The position numbers and the translations under genes are program-made. Below, piece by piece: positions 9,201-18,132 of a DNA stretch of 64,000 nt. Position 1 is the stretch's first letter. Each line of letters starts with the position of its first letter. The DNA comes from Opitutaceae bacterium EW11 (GTDB lineage: Bacteria; Verrucomicrobiota; Verrucomicrobiia; Opitutales; Opitutaceae): positions 919,501-983,500 of the forward strand of contig QAYY01000001.1 of NCBI GenBank assembly GCA_003054665.1, in the 5' to 3' direction. The notes beneath the pieces are model-generated. The model saw only the letters and a list, made by a program, of their open reading frames with translations. It searched no databases and was not told the origin of the DNA.

Positions 9201-10645
9201 GGGCCAACGCGGCCTTCACCCGCACCACCGGGTACACGCTCGATGAAACGCGAGGCACGCCGCTGGGCGAGATCGTGCACACCGCTCAGAATCCTCCCGG
9301 GCTCATCGATCGGATGTGGCGGACGATCCGCTCAGGCCAGGTCTGGAACGGCGAAGTCGCGAGCCGGCGGAAGGACGGCACGCTCTACACCGAGGAAATC
9401 ACCGTCACTCCGGTGCGAAACCAGGACGGCGCAATCGTCCGCTACATCGCGGTCAAACAGGACGTCACGCAGCGCAGGATCCTCGAGGAGAAATTCCGCC
9501 AGGCGCAGAAGATGGAGGCGGTCGGTCAGCTCGCCGGCGGCATCGCGCACGACTTCAACAACATCATGGCAGGCGTCCTGATGTACCTCTCGATGCTCCA
9601 GGACAGCGAGAATCTCGACGACGAGACGCGCACGGCCCTGCGCGACCTCACCCGCGAGGTTCAGCGCGGCGCCGGACTGACGCGGCAGCTCCTCGCCTTC
9701 AGCCGCCAGCAGGCGATGGTCCCGGTGCAGGTCGAGCTAAACGACGTCCTCGCCGGATTGCTGAAGATGCTCCGCCGTCTGCTCGGCGAGCACATCCTCA
9801 TCGCGCTGAACCCCGCGGCGGGCCTCCCTCGGGTGGAGGCGGACATCGGCATGTTGGAGCAGGTGGTGATCAACCTCGCCGTCAACGCCCGCGACGCCAT
9901 GCCCCGCGGCGGCAATCTCACGCTCGGCACGGACGCGGTCCACGTCGAGAACGGGGTGCTCGCGCCCCACCCCGACGCCCGGCCGGGCGACTTCGTTCGT
10001 CTCAGCGTCACGGATACCGGCTCGGGCATGGATTCCCAGACGGTGCAGCGCATCTTCGAACCCTTTTTCACCACCAAACCGGCGGGCAAGGGCACCGGCC
10101 TGGGCCTCGCCACCGTCTATGGGATCGTCAAGCAACACCAAGGATGGGTTGAGGTGGAGAGCGCGGTCGGTCATGGTACGACGTTCTTCGTTTACCTTCC
10201 GGTTTCGACTAAAGCCATGGATCCACAACAGCCCCCCTCCGCCGCGCCCCGTCCCCGGGCCGGAAACGAAATCGTCATGGTCGTGGAGGACGAGCCCAGC
10301 GTGCGGGCGGTGGCCGCGCTGAGCCTCCGCCGTGTGGGCTACACCGTGCTCGAGGCCGCCTCCGGACCCGAGGCGCTCAAACTCTGGACCGAACACGAGG
10401 GCTCCCCCGAGATATTGGTGACCGACATGGTGATGCCCGGCGGCATGACAGGACGCGAACTCGCGACCGAACTCCGGCGGCTGAAGCCGTCGCTCGCCAT
10501 CATCATTTGCACCGGCTACAGTCAGGCGATGGCCGACCATCCATTGGAGCCGGAGGACAAAATCACGCTTCTGCCCAAGCCCTTCGACGCGAGCACGCTG
10601 GCTCAGGCCGTTCGGCGCGGCCTGGACGAACGCACCGGCAGGTAA
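6218..10645 (+). CDS. CHASE/multi-PAS hybrid sensor histidine kinase
   Basis: 1475 residues from GTG at 6218; a GTG at 6305 (MTETNRASGRARPRTVALIA) is an equally good start and lies just before TM1 (about residues 44-62). Next come a periplasmic CHASE-type sensor (HPGASALGLAPGGVITHVYP) and TM2 (about 288-312). A short coiled coil leads to about six PAS/PAC domains up to residue 1095, several ending in the typical GTFTDVSEQR/VVLTDLSARK linker. The kinase core has its phospho-accepting His1111 in GIAHDFNN, then an HATPase with GTGLGLATVYGIVKQH. The C-terminal receiver carries phospho-acceptor Asp1403 in VTDMVMPGG. The HDFNN-type His box followed by a receiver is the family often called hybrid PAS kinases. 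No output partner or operon neighbour is visible; the signal is unknown. Confidence 0.93.
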   Translation: MSVSRFRAFGGSRIHEKPSLQSLVRFDAVVTETNRASGRARPRTVALIAFLIATATAGIVVWQSEVRRVQIERSRLQLRVVERGHFLEASLERALSAAQTLAVLVEHADGAIPDFNDAAKRILADHPGASALGLAPGGVITHVYPRAGNEAAIGFDLFHDPTQSKEALLARDSDTLRLAGPLRLVQGGMGAVGRVAVRVPGPDGQRNFWGLAYVIIRFPDVLEHVFGESFRAQGFGYRLTRLSANGSEQELLGASGPDSLPEPVLHRVNVPNGRWLLAVAPANGWGDPAGLAVKLGLGLLFSTLVALIARLVAQLRARQANLEALVAQRTAELEASHSDLEQAQAVAHTGSWVAEEPGPDGEPAHMAWSTEAYRIFGLTPGAPVSFNTFVSSAHPEDRGRLEGQLARARQEPTLDIEFRIVSGSSIRHVRCRAQRETGPDGAVVRILGTLQDVTESRIAQTRLRESEERLSLAMEGSSDGHWDVQLPAGTTYLSPRCCEILGYQPDELSHVAPFWRQLVHPEDVGRSEQALREYIAGDAQQFDVEQRLRTADGGWKWIHARGKAVSRDASGRPTRMAGTFTDVSEQRAIQEALRESESRYRTLIESAPVAVLVNRADRVVLTNRSCLDLFGADRPEELLGRSVFELFDPADHDRIRARVATMRETGQPAPVVEERIRRLDGTLVEVAVSAAPFVYQGVKAIHVVLTDLSARKRSEAALKASEGRFQRLLHGVSTIAVQGYRADGTIHYWNRASELLYGYTAAEAVGKNLLELIIPPDLREKSAQTIRQMVETRHPAPAEELSLVRRGGARVDVFSSHAVIDVPGQDPELFCIDVDLTQRKRTEQALRQSEEMFSRMFQGSPAMMALSTIEDGTLLEVNERFLQNSGFTREEILGRTSIEAGWVKEDQRRVLADRIKTEGRIKDADAVMYRKDGQPIHVLYSGELVSIGGRPLLLSSWVDVTDRRRVEEQLRLQGSALEAAANAIVITDSEGRMTWANAAFTRTTGYTLDETRGTPLGEIVHTAQNPPGLIDRMWRTIRSGQVWNGEVASRRKDGTLYTEEITVTPVRNQDGAIVRYIAVKQDVTQRRILEEKFRQAQKMEAVGQLAGGIAHDFNNIMAGVLMYLSMLQDSENLDDETRTALRDLTREVQRGAGLTRQLLAFSRQQAMVPVQVELNDVLAGLLKMLRRLLGEHILIALNPAAGLPRVEADIGMLEQVVINLAVNARDAMPRGGNLTLGTDAVHVENGVLAPHPDARPGDFVRLSVTDTGSGMDSQTVQRIFEPFFTTKPAGKGTGLGLATVYGIVKQHQGWVEVESAVGHGTTFFVYLPVSTKAMDPQQPPSAAPRPRAGNEIVMVVEDEPSVRAVAALSLRRVGYTVLEAASGPEALKLWTEHEGSPEILVTDMVMPGGMTGRELATELRRLKPSLAIIICTGYSQAMADHPLEPEDKITLLPKPFDASTLAQAVRRGLDERTGR

Positions 10646-10717
10646 CTGCCGACGCGAGACTCGGCGCGCGACAACCTGTATTCGACTCCTGGCGACCGGC
10701 GTCCGCGACCCGCGCCG

Positions 10718-11689
10718 TCACGACGAGCCGATCACCGCCCCCGCCGCGAGCACCAGGGCGCCGCCGACGATCACCTGCACGACCGACCGGAAGAACGGCG
10801 TCTCCATGTAGCGGGTACGCACCCAGGCGATCACGATCAACTCCACCGCGACGACCACGCCGGCAAGCGCGGTCGCGGTGAGAAAAGCGTTGGGCCAGCT
10901 GCTCGGAATCAGGTACGGCAGCGTGTGACCCAGCCCGCCCGCCGCCGTCATCAAGCCGCAGATCAGGCCGCGGAGCGTGGGTGAGCCGCGGCCGGAGATC
11001 TTGCCGTCGTCGGCCATGGCCTCGGAAATGCCCATGCTGATGCCGGCGCCGAGCGAGGCGGCGAGGCCGACGAGGAAGGTGTCCTTGTTGTTGTGCGTGG
11101 CGAACGCGGCGGCGAAGAGCGGCGCAAGCGTGGAAACAGAGCCGTCGATCAAGCCCGTCAGTCCCGGCTGCACGTACTGCAGGACGAACAGCCGGTGCTG
11201 CACCAGTTTCTCCTCGTTCTTCTCCTGGTCGCCGAGATGTTCGTCCTCCAGTTCGGCGGCCTTCTTTTCGTGCCCCTGCTCGACCTCGGCGAGGTGGGTG
11301 TACAGCTCGCGCACGGAAACGTCGGTCGCTTGCTCGGCGGCACGGAGGTAGAACTTCGCCGCCTCGAGCTCCATCACCGCGACTTCCTGCCGCATGCGGT
11401 CGAGCGAAAGCCGTTTGGTCAGCCAGATCGGCTTCCGGCGAAGAAACCCGCGGACATGCTCGCGCCGGATCGCCGGCAGGTGTTCGCCGAAGCGGTCGCG
11501 GTAAAGCCGGTACAAGTTCTCACGGTGCTGGCGCTCCTCCGCCGCCATGTCTTCGAACAGGTGCGTGGAAGCGGGAAAGTTCTCCCGGCACTGTTCCGCG
11601 AACATCTGGTAGATGCGGGAATCCTCTTCTTCGCTCGAGATGGCGAGCGCGAGCACTTCGCGTTCCGTGAGTTCGTTCAGCGTCGGCAT
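10718..11689 (-). CDS. mbfA: Membrane-bound ferritin, MbfA type (ferritin-like + VIT1)
   Basis: 323 residues in two parts. Residues 1-165 are a ferritin-like di-iron helical bundle with the Glu and ExxH ligands in [39 protein letters not shown] and [17 protein letters not shown]. Residues 170-323 are a CCC1/VIT1-type membrane domain ([20 protein letters not shown], then [17 protein letters not shown]) with about five membrane helices. In Agrobacterium and Bradyrhizobium such proteins export iron or protect from iron and peroxide stress. The gene is convergent with the upstream kinase and stands alone. No Irr-like box was recognised in its 127-bp upstream region. Confidence 0.88.
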   Translation of the reverse strand: MPTLNELTEREVLALAISSEEEDSRIYQMFAEQCRENFPASTHLFEDMAAEERQHRENLYRLYRDRFGEHLPAIRREHVRGFLRRKPIWLTKRLSLDRMRQEVAVMELEAAKFYLRAAEQATDVSVRELYTHLAEVEQGHEKKAAELEDEHLGDQEKNEEKLVQHRLFVLQYVQPGLTGLIDGSVSTLAPLFAAAFATHNNKDTFLVGLAASLGAGISMGISEAMADDGKISGRGSPTLRGLICGLMTAAGGLGHTLPYLIPSSWPNAFLTATALAGVVVAVELIVIAWVRTRYMETPFFRSVVQVIVGGALVLAAGAVIGSS

Positions 11690-11816
11690 GGCATGATCGC
11701 GGCGCCTCGACCGGGAGGCGCCGCTGGCCAGAGGCTATCGTGCAACGCCGAACAAGCAAGCGACCGGGCTATTGCCCCGAGCCGGCAGGCAGGTGGACGC
11801 CAGCATGGAGACTCGG

Positions 11817-13025
11817 CTATCCCGCGCTACCGTCCGTCCGCTCGCGCTGAAGCAGGGTCTTCTTGCGCTCGACGCCCCAGCGGTAGCCGCTCAGCGCTCC
11901 GCCGATGCGGACGGCGCGGTGGCACGGGACGAGCACCGCGAGCCGATTGCTGGCGCAGGCGCTCGCGACGGCGCGCACCGCCGACGGCGCGCCAATCGCG
12001 GCGGCGATTTCCGAATACGTGGCGGTTTCGCCCGCCGGGATTCGGCGCAGAGCCTCCCACACCCGCTGCTGGAATACGGTTCCGCGAACGTCCAGCGGAA
12101 GCTGGAATTTCCCGCCCGGACGCTCGACTTCCTTCACGACCGCACGGAGCCAGTCCGAAAGTCCGGCGGCGCCCGCTTGCAGCAGCGCACGAGGAAACTC
12201 CTCCCGCAGTTGGGCCTCGAGCGAGTGCGGTGTGTCGCCCAGGAAGACGGCGCAAATGCCGCGCTCCGTGGCCGCGACAAGCACGTAGCCGAGCGAGCAG
12301 GGCGCCGTCGCGTATCGAACGGCAAGACCGGCTCCGCCGTCGCGAAACTGAGTCGGGGTCATTCCCAGCGCCTTGTCCGAAGCATCGTAGAACCGGCTGC
12401 TCGACTGGAAACCTGCGTCGTAGATGGCCTGCGTCACGGTCGAACTGCGCCGCAACTCTTCCTTCATCCGCTCGGCGCGCGTCCGGGCAAAAAACTGCCC
12501 GGGCGTGACCCCGACCACCCGCTTGAAAAGCCGATGAAAGTGGAACCGGCTCAGCCCGGCCGCCCGTGCGAGCTCGACCGGGTTGGGCGGCGTCTCCGCC
12601 GCTTCGATACGACGGCAGGCCTCGGCCATCCGGGCCGCGTCGAGATCCGCCGGGGAGACGCCGTTCGGCTGGCAGCGCTTGCAGGCACGGAACCCAGCAG
12701 CCTCGGCCGCGGCGCAGTTTTCGTGAAAGCGAACGTTTTCGCGCCGGGGCTGACGCGACGCGCAACTCGGCCGGCAGTAGACACCGGTCGAGGAAACGGA
12801 ATAGACGAACCGACCGTCGGCGCGGGCATCACGGCCGGTCACGGCCTCCCAGCGAGCATCGTCGGTGGCGTACGACCCGGGAGCGGCAGACCCAGGGACC
12901 TCGGATCCCCGACCGGCGCGCTTCTCGGTCGCCCTCGGAACGCCGGCCGTCCCGGCGTTGGACGCCGCTGGCGCGGTGGATCGGTCGGTGAGCTTGCGTG
13001 GCATGGAGAGTAGCAGTGTGTGCAT
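11817..13025 (-). CDS. ada: Ada: methylated-DNA methyltransferase and AraC-type activator
   Basis: Adaptive response protein that repairs alkylated DNA and switches on repair genes. Domains in order: a metal-binding AdaA domain with four Cys (VYCRPSC ... FRACKRCQP), in which the first Cys accepts phosphotriester methyl groups; an AraC helix-turn-helix (ELARAAGLSRFHFHRLFKRVVGVTPGQF); and an MGMT domain with active-site VLVPCHRAV (Cys about 368). The ATG at 13025 (MHTLLLSMPRK) or 13004 (MPRKLTDRS) is likely; a longer reading frame would run through a dispersed repeat at 13086-13130 and is rejected. The first 70 residues are low-complexity Ala/Ser/Thr. It is a single gene with no alkA or alkB neighbour. 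Confidence 0.92.
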   Translation of the reverse strand: MHTLLLSMPRKLTDRSTAPAASNAGTAGVPRATEKRAGRGSEVPGSAAPGSYATDDARWEAVTGRDARADGRFVYSVSSTGVYCRPSCASRQPRRENVRFHENCAAAEAAGFRACKRCQPNGVSPADLDAARMAEACRRIEAAETPPNPVELARAAGLSRFHFHRLFKRVVGVTPGQFFARTRAERMKEELRRSSTVTQAIYDAGFQSSSRFYDASDKALGMTPTQFRDGGAGLAVRYATAPCSLGYVLVAATERGICAVFLGDTPHSLEAQLREEFPRALLQAGAAGLSDWLRAVVKEVERPGGKFQLPLDVRGTVFQQRVWEALRRIPAGETATYSEIAAAIGAPSAVRAVASACASNRLAVLVPCHRAVRIGGALSGYRWGVERKKTLLQRERTDGSAG

Positions 13026-13085
13026 GCCCCACTCTATCGCCAGCGGCGAAAGAACGCTTCCCGAGCGTTGCGGTGTAATTCGTGG

Positions 13086-13130
13086 CCGCGCTGCCGCGCG
13101 GAGAAATTGGTAGTTGGAAGTTGGTAGTTG
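13086..13130 (+). repeat. Hairpin-heptad repeat element, locus 1
   Basis: A 6-bp GC stem, CCGCGC (13086-13091) with GCGCGG (13096-13101), followed one base later by four 7-bp units GAAATTG, GTAGTTG, GAAGTTG, GTAGTTG (13103-13130) and a closing GTG. Same design as the elements at 39303, 40969 and 41103. It lies between ada and the carboxylesterase; the rest of 13131-13325 shows no gene. Confidence 0.85.
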
Positions 13131-13325
13131 GTGCAGCCGTAGGGCCGCCGCTTGCGGCGCGCTGCCGAGAGACATCGCCCGGCGCCGGACACCGCACTCC
13201 AGGTCTCCTTCGCGCGTTTCGTTTCTGCGCGGGACAAATCCGGTTGTGTCTCGCGAAGGCGCGAAGTCCGCGAAGGATCCCGCCCGTCAAGCGCCACGGG
13301 AGAGGCGCCTCTCGCGGCGGACGTG

Positions 13326-14993
13326 TCACGTTCCCGGGTTCTCGTAGGGCACGGGCGAGAACAGCTTTCGCGGTTCGCTGCGGGGGTCTTCGACCACCTT
13401 GCTGGTCGCATTGAACGCCATTGTCGCGCGGCGCTGCAGGTCGTAGGCCGGCCAGTGCGGGATCTTCGGCGTATTCGGATTCCCGTAGTAGGCGAAGGCG
13501 ATGTAGGCGTCGCTCATCTGGTCGGCCAGGCGCTGGGCCTCCTCGCCTTTTCCCGTCAGCCGCGAGGCGACGCGGATGTTGTCGAAGATGAGCGGCAGGT
13601 CCACGCCGTGCCCGGCCTTCCACTTGCCGTCGTCCTCCGGCGAGGGCCACTCGAGCTGATACGAAAACGTCGGGGCGGCGCCCGCCGGCTGCGCCGCGCG
13701 GCGTTCGATCTCCACCACGGCGGGCCTCCAGTCGCGGGAGTCCGTGGTTGCGGCGAAAAACACGTCGCTGGCTTTGAATTCCGGATACAGCTTCCGGTAC
13801 GTCGCGATCACCCCGGCCCGGTCGAGTTTCCCCATCTTGTCGGAGAATCTCTCGAGGGCCGCGGGAAGCGTCTCCCAGGTGAGTTCGAACGTCTCCGGGT
13901 GAGTGCTGCCGATCAGCACGCGGGCTTCGTCGAGATTCGTGCCCACCATCATCGGCACGCCCGCCGAGAGACCCGGCGCGTCGGGATCGAACGGATGGCG
14001 CGGGAGCGTCCGGCCGTCGACGACCGGGCCGAAAAACCCGGCGGCCCGGCTGGCCTTGATCAGTTGATCCATCGGCACGGTCTTCAATTCCTGAATACGA
14101 TCGGGGGCGATGCCGAGCGCATCCAGCACCGCGCGGGCGCGTTGCGTCGCGGTTTCGGGCCGGGAGGCGGTCACGGTCTCGCCGCTCGAGGTCGCGACGC
14201 GGTGGAACAGCCCTTTCGCCGCCGGCATGGCCATCAGCGTCGCGCACTTTGCCCCTCCGCCGGACTCGCCGAAGATGAGCACGCGCTTGGGGTCGCCGCC
14301 AAACTCCTCGATGTTGTCCCGCACCCACTGCAGCGCGAGCACGAGGTCGAGTTGGCCGACGTTCCCGGAATCCGCGAACTCCGGTCCACCCAGCTCGGCG
14401 AGGTAGAGATACCCGAAGGCGTTGAGCCGGTGGTTGACCGTCACGACGACCACGTCGCCGCGTTTGCAGAGGCGGACGCCGTCGTAGACCGGAGCGTTGA
14501 CCGAGAGCGACTCGTAGCCGCCGCCGTGGAAATACACCATCACCGGGCGCTTGCCTCCGTCGCGGAGCCCGCCCGTCCAGACGTTGAGCGTCAGGCAGTC
14601 CTCGCTGATCCGCTCGTTGATGCCCGTCATCCACCCCAGCACTCCGCTCGTGTTGGCCGCCGCCTGGGGCGAGCGCAGGCCGAAACTGACGCTCTCCCGC
14701 ACGCCCACCCACGGCTCCGGCGGAACCGGGGCCATGAACCGGCGAGCCGAGGTGTCGGCACCGTACGGAATGCCTTTGAAAACGTTGATCTCGTCCTCGA
14801 CGTATCCGCTGATCTTGCCGGTCCGCGTGGTGGCGATCGGGACGACACGTCGCACGACGGAGTCGAATTTGCCGGCCCGGGCGAGCGAGGACGCCACGAG
14901 ACCACCCACCCCCAGCGCCATGCCGCGGAGAAGGGTGCGACGGGAGAGGCGGAGGGACGAGGAAGCGGAGCCGTTCGAGGGAGAGTCGGACAT
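13326..14993 (-). CDS. Type B carboxylesterase/lipase with Tat signal
   Basis: 555-residue alpha/beta-hydrolase of the carboxylesterase type B family; hydrolyses carboxylic esters, natural substrate unknown. The N-terminus has a twin-arginine signal, RLSRRTLLRGMALGVGGLVA, pointing to export of the folded enzyme. Family landmarks are VFKGIPYG, EDCLTLNVWTG, the oxyanion loop VYFHGGGY and the nucleophile elbow FGESGGG (Ser about 243). The acid and His should lie in the C-terminal half but are not obvious by eye. It reads toward ada; 152 bp separate its start from the decayed gene on the other strand. Confidence 0.9.
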   Translation of the reverse strand: MSDSPSNGSASSSLRLSRRTLLRGMALGVGGLVASSLARAGKFDSVVRRVVPIATTRTGKISGYVEDEINVFKGIPYGADTSARRFMAPVPPEPWVGVRESVSFGLRSPQAAANTSGVLGWMTGINERISEDCLTLNVWTGGLRDGGKRPVMVYFHGGGYESLSVNAPVYDGVRLCKRGDVVVVTVNHRLNAFGYLYLAELGGPEFADSGNVGQLDLVLALQWVRDNIEEFGGDPKRVLIFGESGGGAKCATLMAMPAAKGLFHRVATSSGETVTASRPETATQRARAVLDALGIAPDRIQELKTVPMDQLIKASRAAGFFGPVVDGRTLPRHPFDPDAPGLSAGVPMMVGTNLDEARVLIGSTHPETFELTWETLPAALERFSDKMGKLDRAGVIATYRKLYPEFKASDVFFAATTDSRDWRPAVVEIERRAAQPAGAAPTFSYQLEWPSPEDDGKWKAGHGVDLPLIFDNIRVASRLTGKGEEAQRLADQMSDAYIAFAYYGNPNTPKIPHWPAYDLQRRATMAFNATSKVVEDPRSEPRKLFSPVPYENPGT

Positions 14994-15145
14994 CGGTGAA
15001 ACGGATTGAAAAACAGCCTTCGCGCCGGAGGCAACGAGAGGCTGCTGAAGCGAGACGCTCTCCGCCGCGAATTGTTGCTCGAATCGTCAGGCGCCTCCCC
15101 CGCGCCGGGCGCTGGCGTGAAGGGGGAAAGCCGATACGCTGCGCG

Positions 15146-15756
15146 ATGCAAACATCCCGCTCCGCCGTTCGTCTCAAGCGAAGTCCGGCCCCGCATCCCA
15201 CCTTGCGGCGTCGTGAACTCAACCGCACGACGCTGGCACGCCAGGACCTGCTGGCGGGGGCGAAGAGAACCACGGACGCCGAGATCGAAAGGCTCGTGGG
15301 GTTGCAGGCCCAGGCGCCGCAGACTCCGTATATCGGACTCTGGTCGCGCCTGGCGGACTTCGATTCCGGTCTCGCCACGTTTGCCGACGAAAGCGGGGCC
15401 GAGCTGTTCGACGTGCCTGAAGCTCCGCGACCGCCCGCGACGACTCCGGCGCCGCCGCGTTTCTGCCGGAGTACGACAACCTGCTTCTAGGGCATGCAGA
15501 TCGGACGCGTGTGCTCGCCGACGAAGACAAGCCGCGCATTTTTCAGCCGGCGCTTATTCACGCCCCACTTCTGATCGACGGGCTCGTCGGCGGCCGTTGG
15601 AAGGTCGAAACGTCAACCCGGAAGGCCGAGTTGCACGTGACGTGTTTCTGCAAACGCCGTCCCGAGGACCGAAAAGCCGTGGAGGCCGAAGCCAGCGCAC
15701 TCCTGCATTTCCTTGCCCCGAAGACCCAGACCCGACGGATCCGTGTCACCGCTTAG
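15146..15756 (+). pseudogene. Decayed winged-helix (HTH_42/AlkZ-like) protein gene
   Basis: Remains of the winged helix DNA-binding family (COG3214-like), normally about 360-390 residues. The start is intact: RRELNRTTLARQDLLAG, then IERLVGLQAQAPQTPYIGLWSRLADF. It then jumps directly to the C-terminal part ADESGAELFDVPEAPRP, so roughly 150 middle residues are missing. At about 15461-15463 one base is lost: the plus-one frame continues perfectly as LPEYDNLLLGHADRTR and DEDKPRIFQPALIHAPLLID to a stop at 15756, whereas the original frame stops at 15490. Internal deletion plus frameshift make this a broken gene. Intact relatives of the AlkZ branch remove DNA crosslinks; which branch this was cannot be told. 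Confidence 0.8.
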
Positions 15757-15940
15757 CAGGGAACCGGGAGGCTGCGTGGCCTCAGTTCGGATAGCTCGTG
15801 AACTACGGCCGTCGGCGGCGCGTTCCGGCTACCGTTGATCGCGCGCTTTGTTGTGGCCCGACGACCTTCGCGAAGCAGGGCGTCGGGCGAAAATGAAGCG
15901 TAAGCTGTTTACCTCCAACATCAGGAACAGTCTTTAAAGA

Positions 15941-15992
15941 TGAGACTGAGTCGCATTCGCTTGACAGTCTCAGCCCATGAGACGAAGTCTCA
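15941..15992. promoter_or_regulatory. TGAGAC operator cluster / likely Fur box
   Basis: Two perfect inverted repeats stand at the start of the siderophore receptor gene: TGAGACTG (15941-15948) with CAGTCTCA (15965-15972), and TGAGAC-GAA-GTCTCA (15978-15992), which overlaps the first ATG. The first half-site is also part of a 7-1-7 repeat TGAGACT-G-AGTCGCA (6 of 7 paired), the geometry of Fur boxes; 15942-15960 agrees with the 19-bp E. coli Fur consensus at 11 positions by my count. The receptor next door makes Fur control the simplest reading. Confidence 0.55.
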
Positions 15993-18118
15993 ATAGCATG
16001 CCACGCCTCCTTTCACCGAAGACTGTCGCTGCCGGCACGTTGATGTCGGCTCTTTCCCTGACCGGATTGGACGCCACGCGCGCCGCCGCCGAAACCGACC
16101 TTGCCGAGGTCGGCGGCGAGGTCGTTTCGCTCGACCGTTTCGAGGTCGAGGGTCGGTCGGACCAGCCCTATGGCGCCTCGCTGGCCGCGAGCGCACAGAA
16201 GGGGTCGGTCGCGCTCATCGACACGCCGCAAAGCGTCCAGGTGATTCCGGAAGCGCTGATCGAGGATCAGGGAGCCCGCACCCTGGCAGACGCGCTGCGC
16301 AACGTCGCGGGGGTCATGCCGGGCGGGTATTACGAAAACTGGGATTACTACCGGATTCGCGGCTTCGACGCGGCGTTTGCGACGTTCGTCGACGGGCTCC
16401 GCGGCGGCAACGGAATGAGCGACGAACTCTTCGCGCTGGAGCAGGTGGAGATTCTCAAAGGTCCGGCTTCGTCGCTCTTCGGCCAGGGCCCGCTCGGCGG
16501 GCTCGTCAACCTGGTGAGCAAGCGGCCCCGGGCAAAACCCTTCCTGGAGCTCGGATACACCGCGGGCTCGGAGGCGTTCTCGGAGGTCACCATCGACGCC
16601 AACCGCCCGCTCCTGTCCGGCGAGCGCCTGCTGGGACGGTTCACCGCCGTCTTCCGCAACAAGAACTCGTTCGTGGACCAAGCCGACAGCCAGCGCCTCC
16701 ATCTCGCCCCTTCGCTCTCCTGGCGTATTTCCGACAGCACTACCATCACCGTGCTGGGCAAGCTGAGCGAGTACGACATCACGCACGCCATGCCGCTGCC
16801 GGCGAAGGGGACCGTGCTCCCGAACCCCAACGGGCCCATCCCGCTCAACCGGTTTGTCGGCGAACCCGGGACAAGCCGCGGCGAGGAGTCCTCGCGGGCG
16901 TTCGGCTACGAGCTGGCGCATCGCTTCAGCGACGTCCTCACGCTGCGGCAGAATCTCCGCTACGATCATTACGAGCAGAGATGGACGTTGATGTTTTACC
17001 CCGGCTATCTCGGCGACGACGGACGCACCCTCTATCGGTATCCGTACAACTACTGGCAGACGTGGCACGACTTCGCGGTCGACACGCGACTCGAGGCCGA
17101 CGTGCGGGCCGGGGGTCTGCGGCATCAGGTCGCGGCCGGCATCGATGTTTTCCGCAAGGATCTCTCGGGCCTCGGGCAGACGATCGATCTGTCCGACCTC
17201 TCCGCATACGTTCCGCTCGATCTCTACGCCCCCGCCTACGGCGCCGCGCCCCTGCCGGAGCTTCAGCCGCCGTATTCGGTCGCGGAAGACGGACGGACGG
17301 CCGGTTTCTATCTGCACGACCACGTCACGCTGCCGGCAAACGTCACCGCGACGGTCGGCGGGCGCTACGACTTTACCAAGCAGGACGGCGTCAAGCAGGA
17401 GGCCTTCACGCCCCGCGCGGGCGTGACCTGGCGATTCCGCCCCGACGCGTCCCTTTACGCAACCTACAGCGAGTCCTTCGACCCGCAGGGCACCAGGATG
17501 ACCACGGCTTCCGGCACACCCGTCGATCCCGAACGCGGACGAAACTGGGAGGCCGGGCTCAAAACGACCGCCGCGGACGGACGCCTCACGGCGACGGCCG
17601 CCGTCTATCAGCTCACGCGTCAGAACGTCGCCACCGCCGATCCGCTGCATCCCGGGAGCTACACCCTGGCCGGCGAACAACGCAGCCGCGGCTTCGAATT
17701 CGACGGCCGGTTCGCCGTCACGCCCTCTTGGGATCTCGTCCTGGCGTACGCCTACACCGACGCCGTGATCACGGCCGACAACACCCTGCCTGTGGGCGAC
17801 CGCACCCAGAACGTCCCGCGCCATTCGGGCAGCGTCTGGTCGAACTACACATTCCGTCGCGGAGCCTTGGAGGGCTTCGGCGTCGGCATCGGCGCCCGCT
17901 GCTACAGCGACCAGGCCGGCGATCTGCCGAACACGTTTACGCTCCCGGCCTACGCGCTCGCCGAGCTGGCCCTCTCCTACGCCGCCGGGCCCGTGCGGGT
18001 GCAGGTCAACGTGACCAACCTGTTCGATCGGACGTATTACGCCGGCGCCTACAACGCGCTCTACGTTCTCCCTGGGCAGCCGCGCACGATCCGCGCCGGT
18101 GTCACCTGGAGTTTCTGA
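15977..18118 (+). CDS. TonB-dependent siderophore receptor
   Basis: Outer-membrane gated channel that imports ferric siderophores using TonB energy. 713 residues from ATG 15977; ATG 15998 (MPRLLSPKTVAAGTLMSALS) is an alternative that frees the operator from the coding region. After the signal peptide (cleavage near ATRAAAE) a TonB-box-like stretch, SLDRFEVEG, leads to the plug: IDTPQSVQVIPEALIEDQGA, YRIRGFD, VEILKGPASSLFG and GGLVNLVSKRP, all siderophore-receptor plug motifs. The barrel follows, ending in LPGQPRTIRAGVTWSF with the usual terminal Phe. The PepSY-TM gene starts 14 bp downstream, so they form an operon, probably repressed by iron through the operator at 15941-15992. Confidence 0.93.
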   Translation: MRRSLNSMPRLLSPKTVAAGTLMSALSLTGLDATRAAAETDLAEVGGEVVSLDRFEVEGRSDQPYGASLAASAQKGSVALIDTPQSVQVIPEALIEDQGARTLADALRNVAGVMPGGYYENWDYYRIRGFDAAFATFVDGLRGGNGMSDELFALEQVEILKGPASSLFGQGPLGGLVNLVSKRPRAKPFLELGYTAGSEAFSEVTIDANRPLLSGERLLGRFTAVFRNKNSFVDQADSQRLHLAPSLSWRISDSTTITVLGKLSEYDITHAMPLPAKGTVLPNPNGPIPLNRFVGEPGTSRGEESSRAFGYELAHRFSDVLTLRQNLRYDHYEQRWTLMFYPGYLGDDGRTLYRYPYNYWQTWHDFAVDTRLEADVRAGGLRHQVAAGIDVFRKDLSGLGQTIDLSDLSAYVPLDLYAPAYGAAPLPELQPPYSVAEDGRTAGFYLHDHVTLPANVTATVGGRYDFTKQDGVKQEAFTPRAGVTWRFRPDASLYATYSESFDPQGTRMTTASGTPVDPERGRNWEAGLKTTAADGRLTATAAVYQLTRQNVATADPLHPGSYTLAGEQRSRGFEFDGRFAVTPSWDLVLAYAYTDAVITADNTLPVGDRTQNVPRHSGSVWSNYTFRRGALEGFGVGIGARCYSDQAGDLPNTFTLPAYALAELALSYAAGPVRVQVNVTNLFDRTYYAGAYNALYVLPGQPRTIRAGVTWSF

Positions 18119-18132
18119 GCCTCGCCCCGACG

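Noticed and set aside
13026-13175. Extended Ada N-terminus
   Set aside because: The added codons come from a dispersed repeat and not from protein-coding sequence.
12829-15378. 849-codon minus-strand frame over the carboxylesterase
   Set aside because: Arg-rich, no domain; the esterase frame has the Tat signal and GESGG motif and explains the region.
15961-15966. TTGACA as a -35 box
   Set aside because: Only 11 bp before the ATG at 15977, so no -10 could follow; it is part of the inverted repeat.
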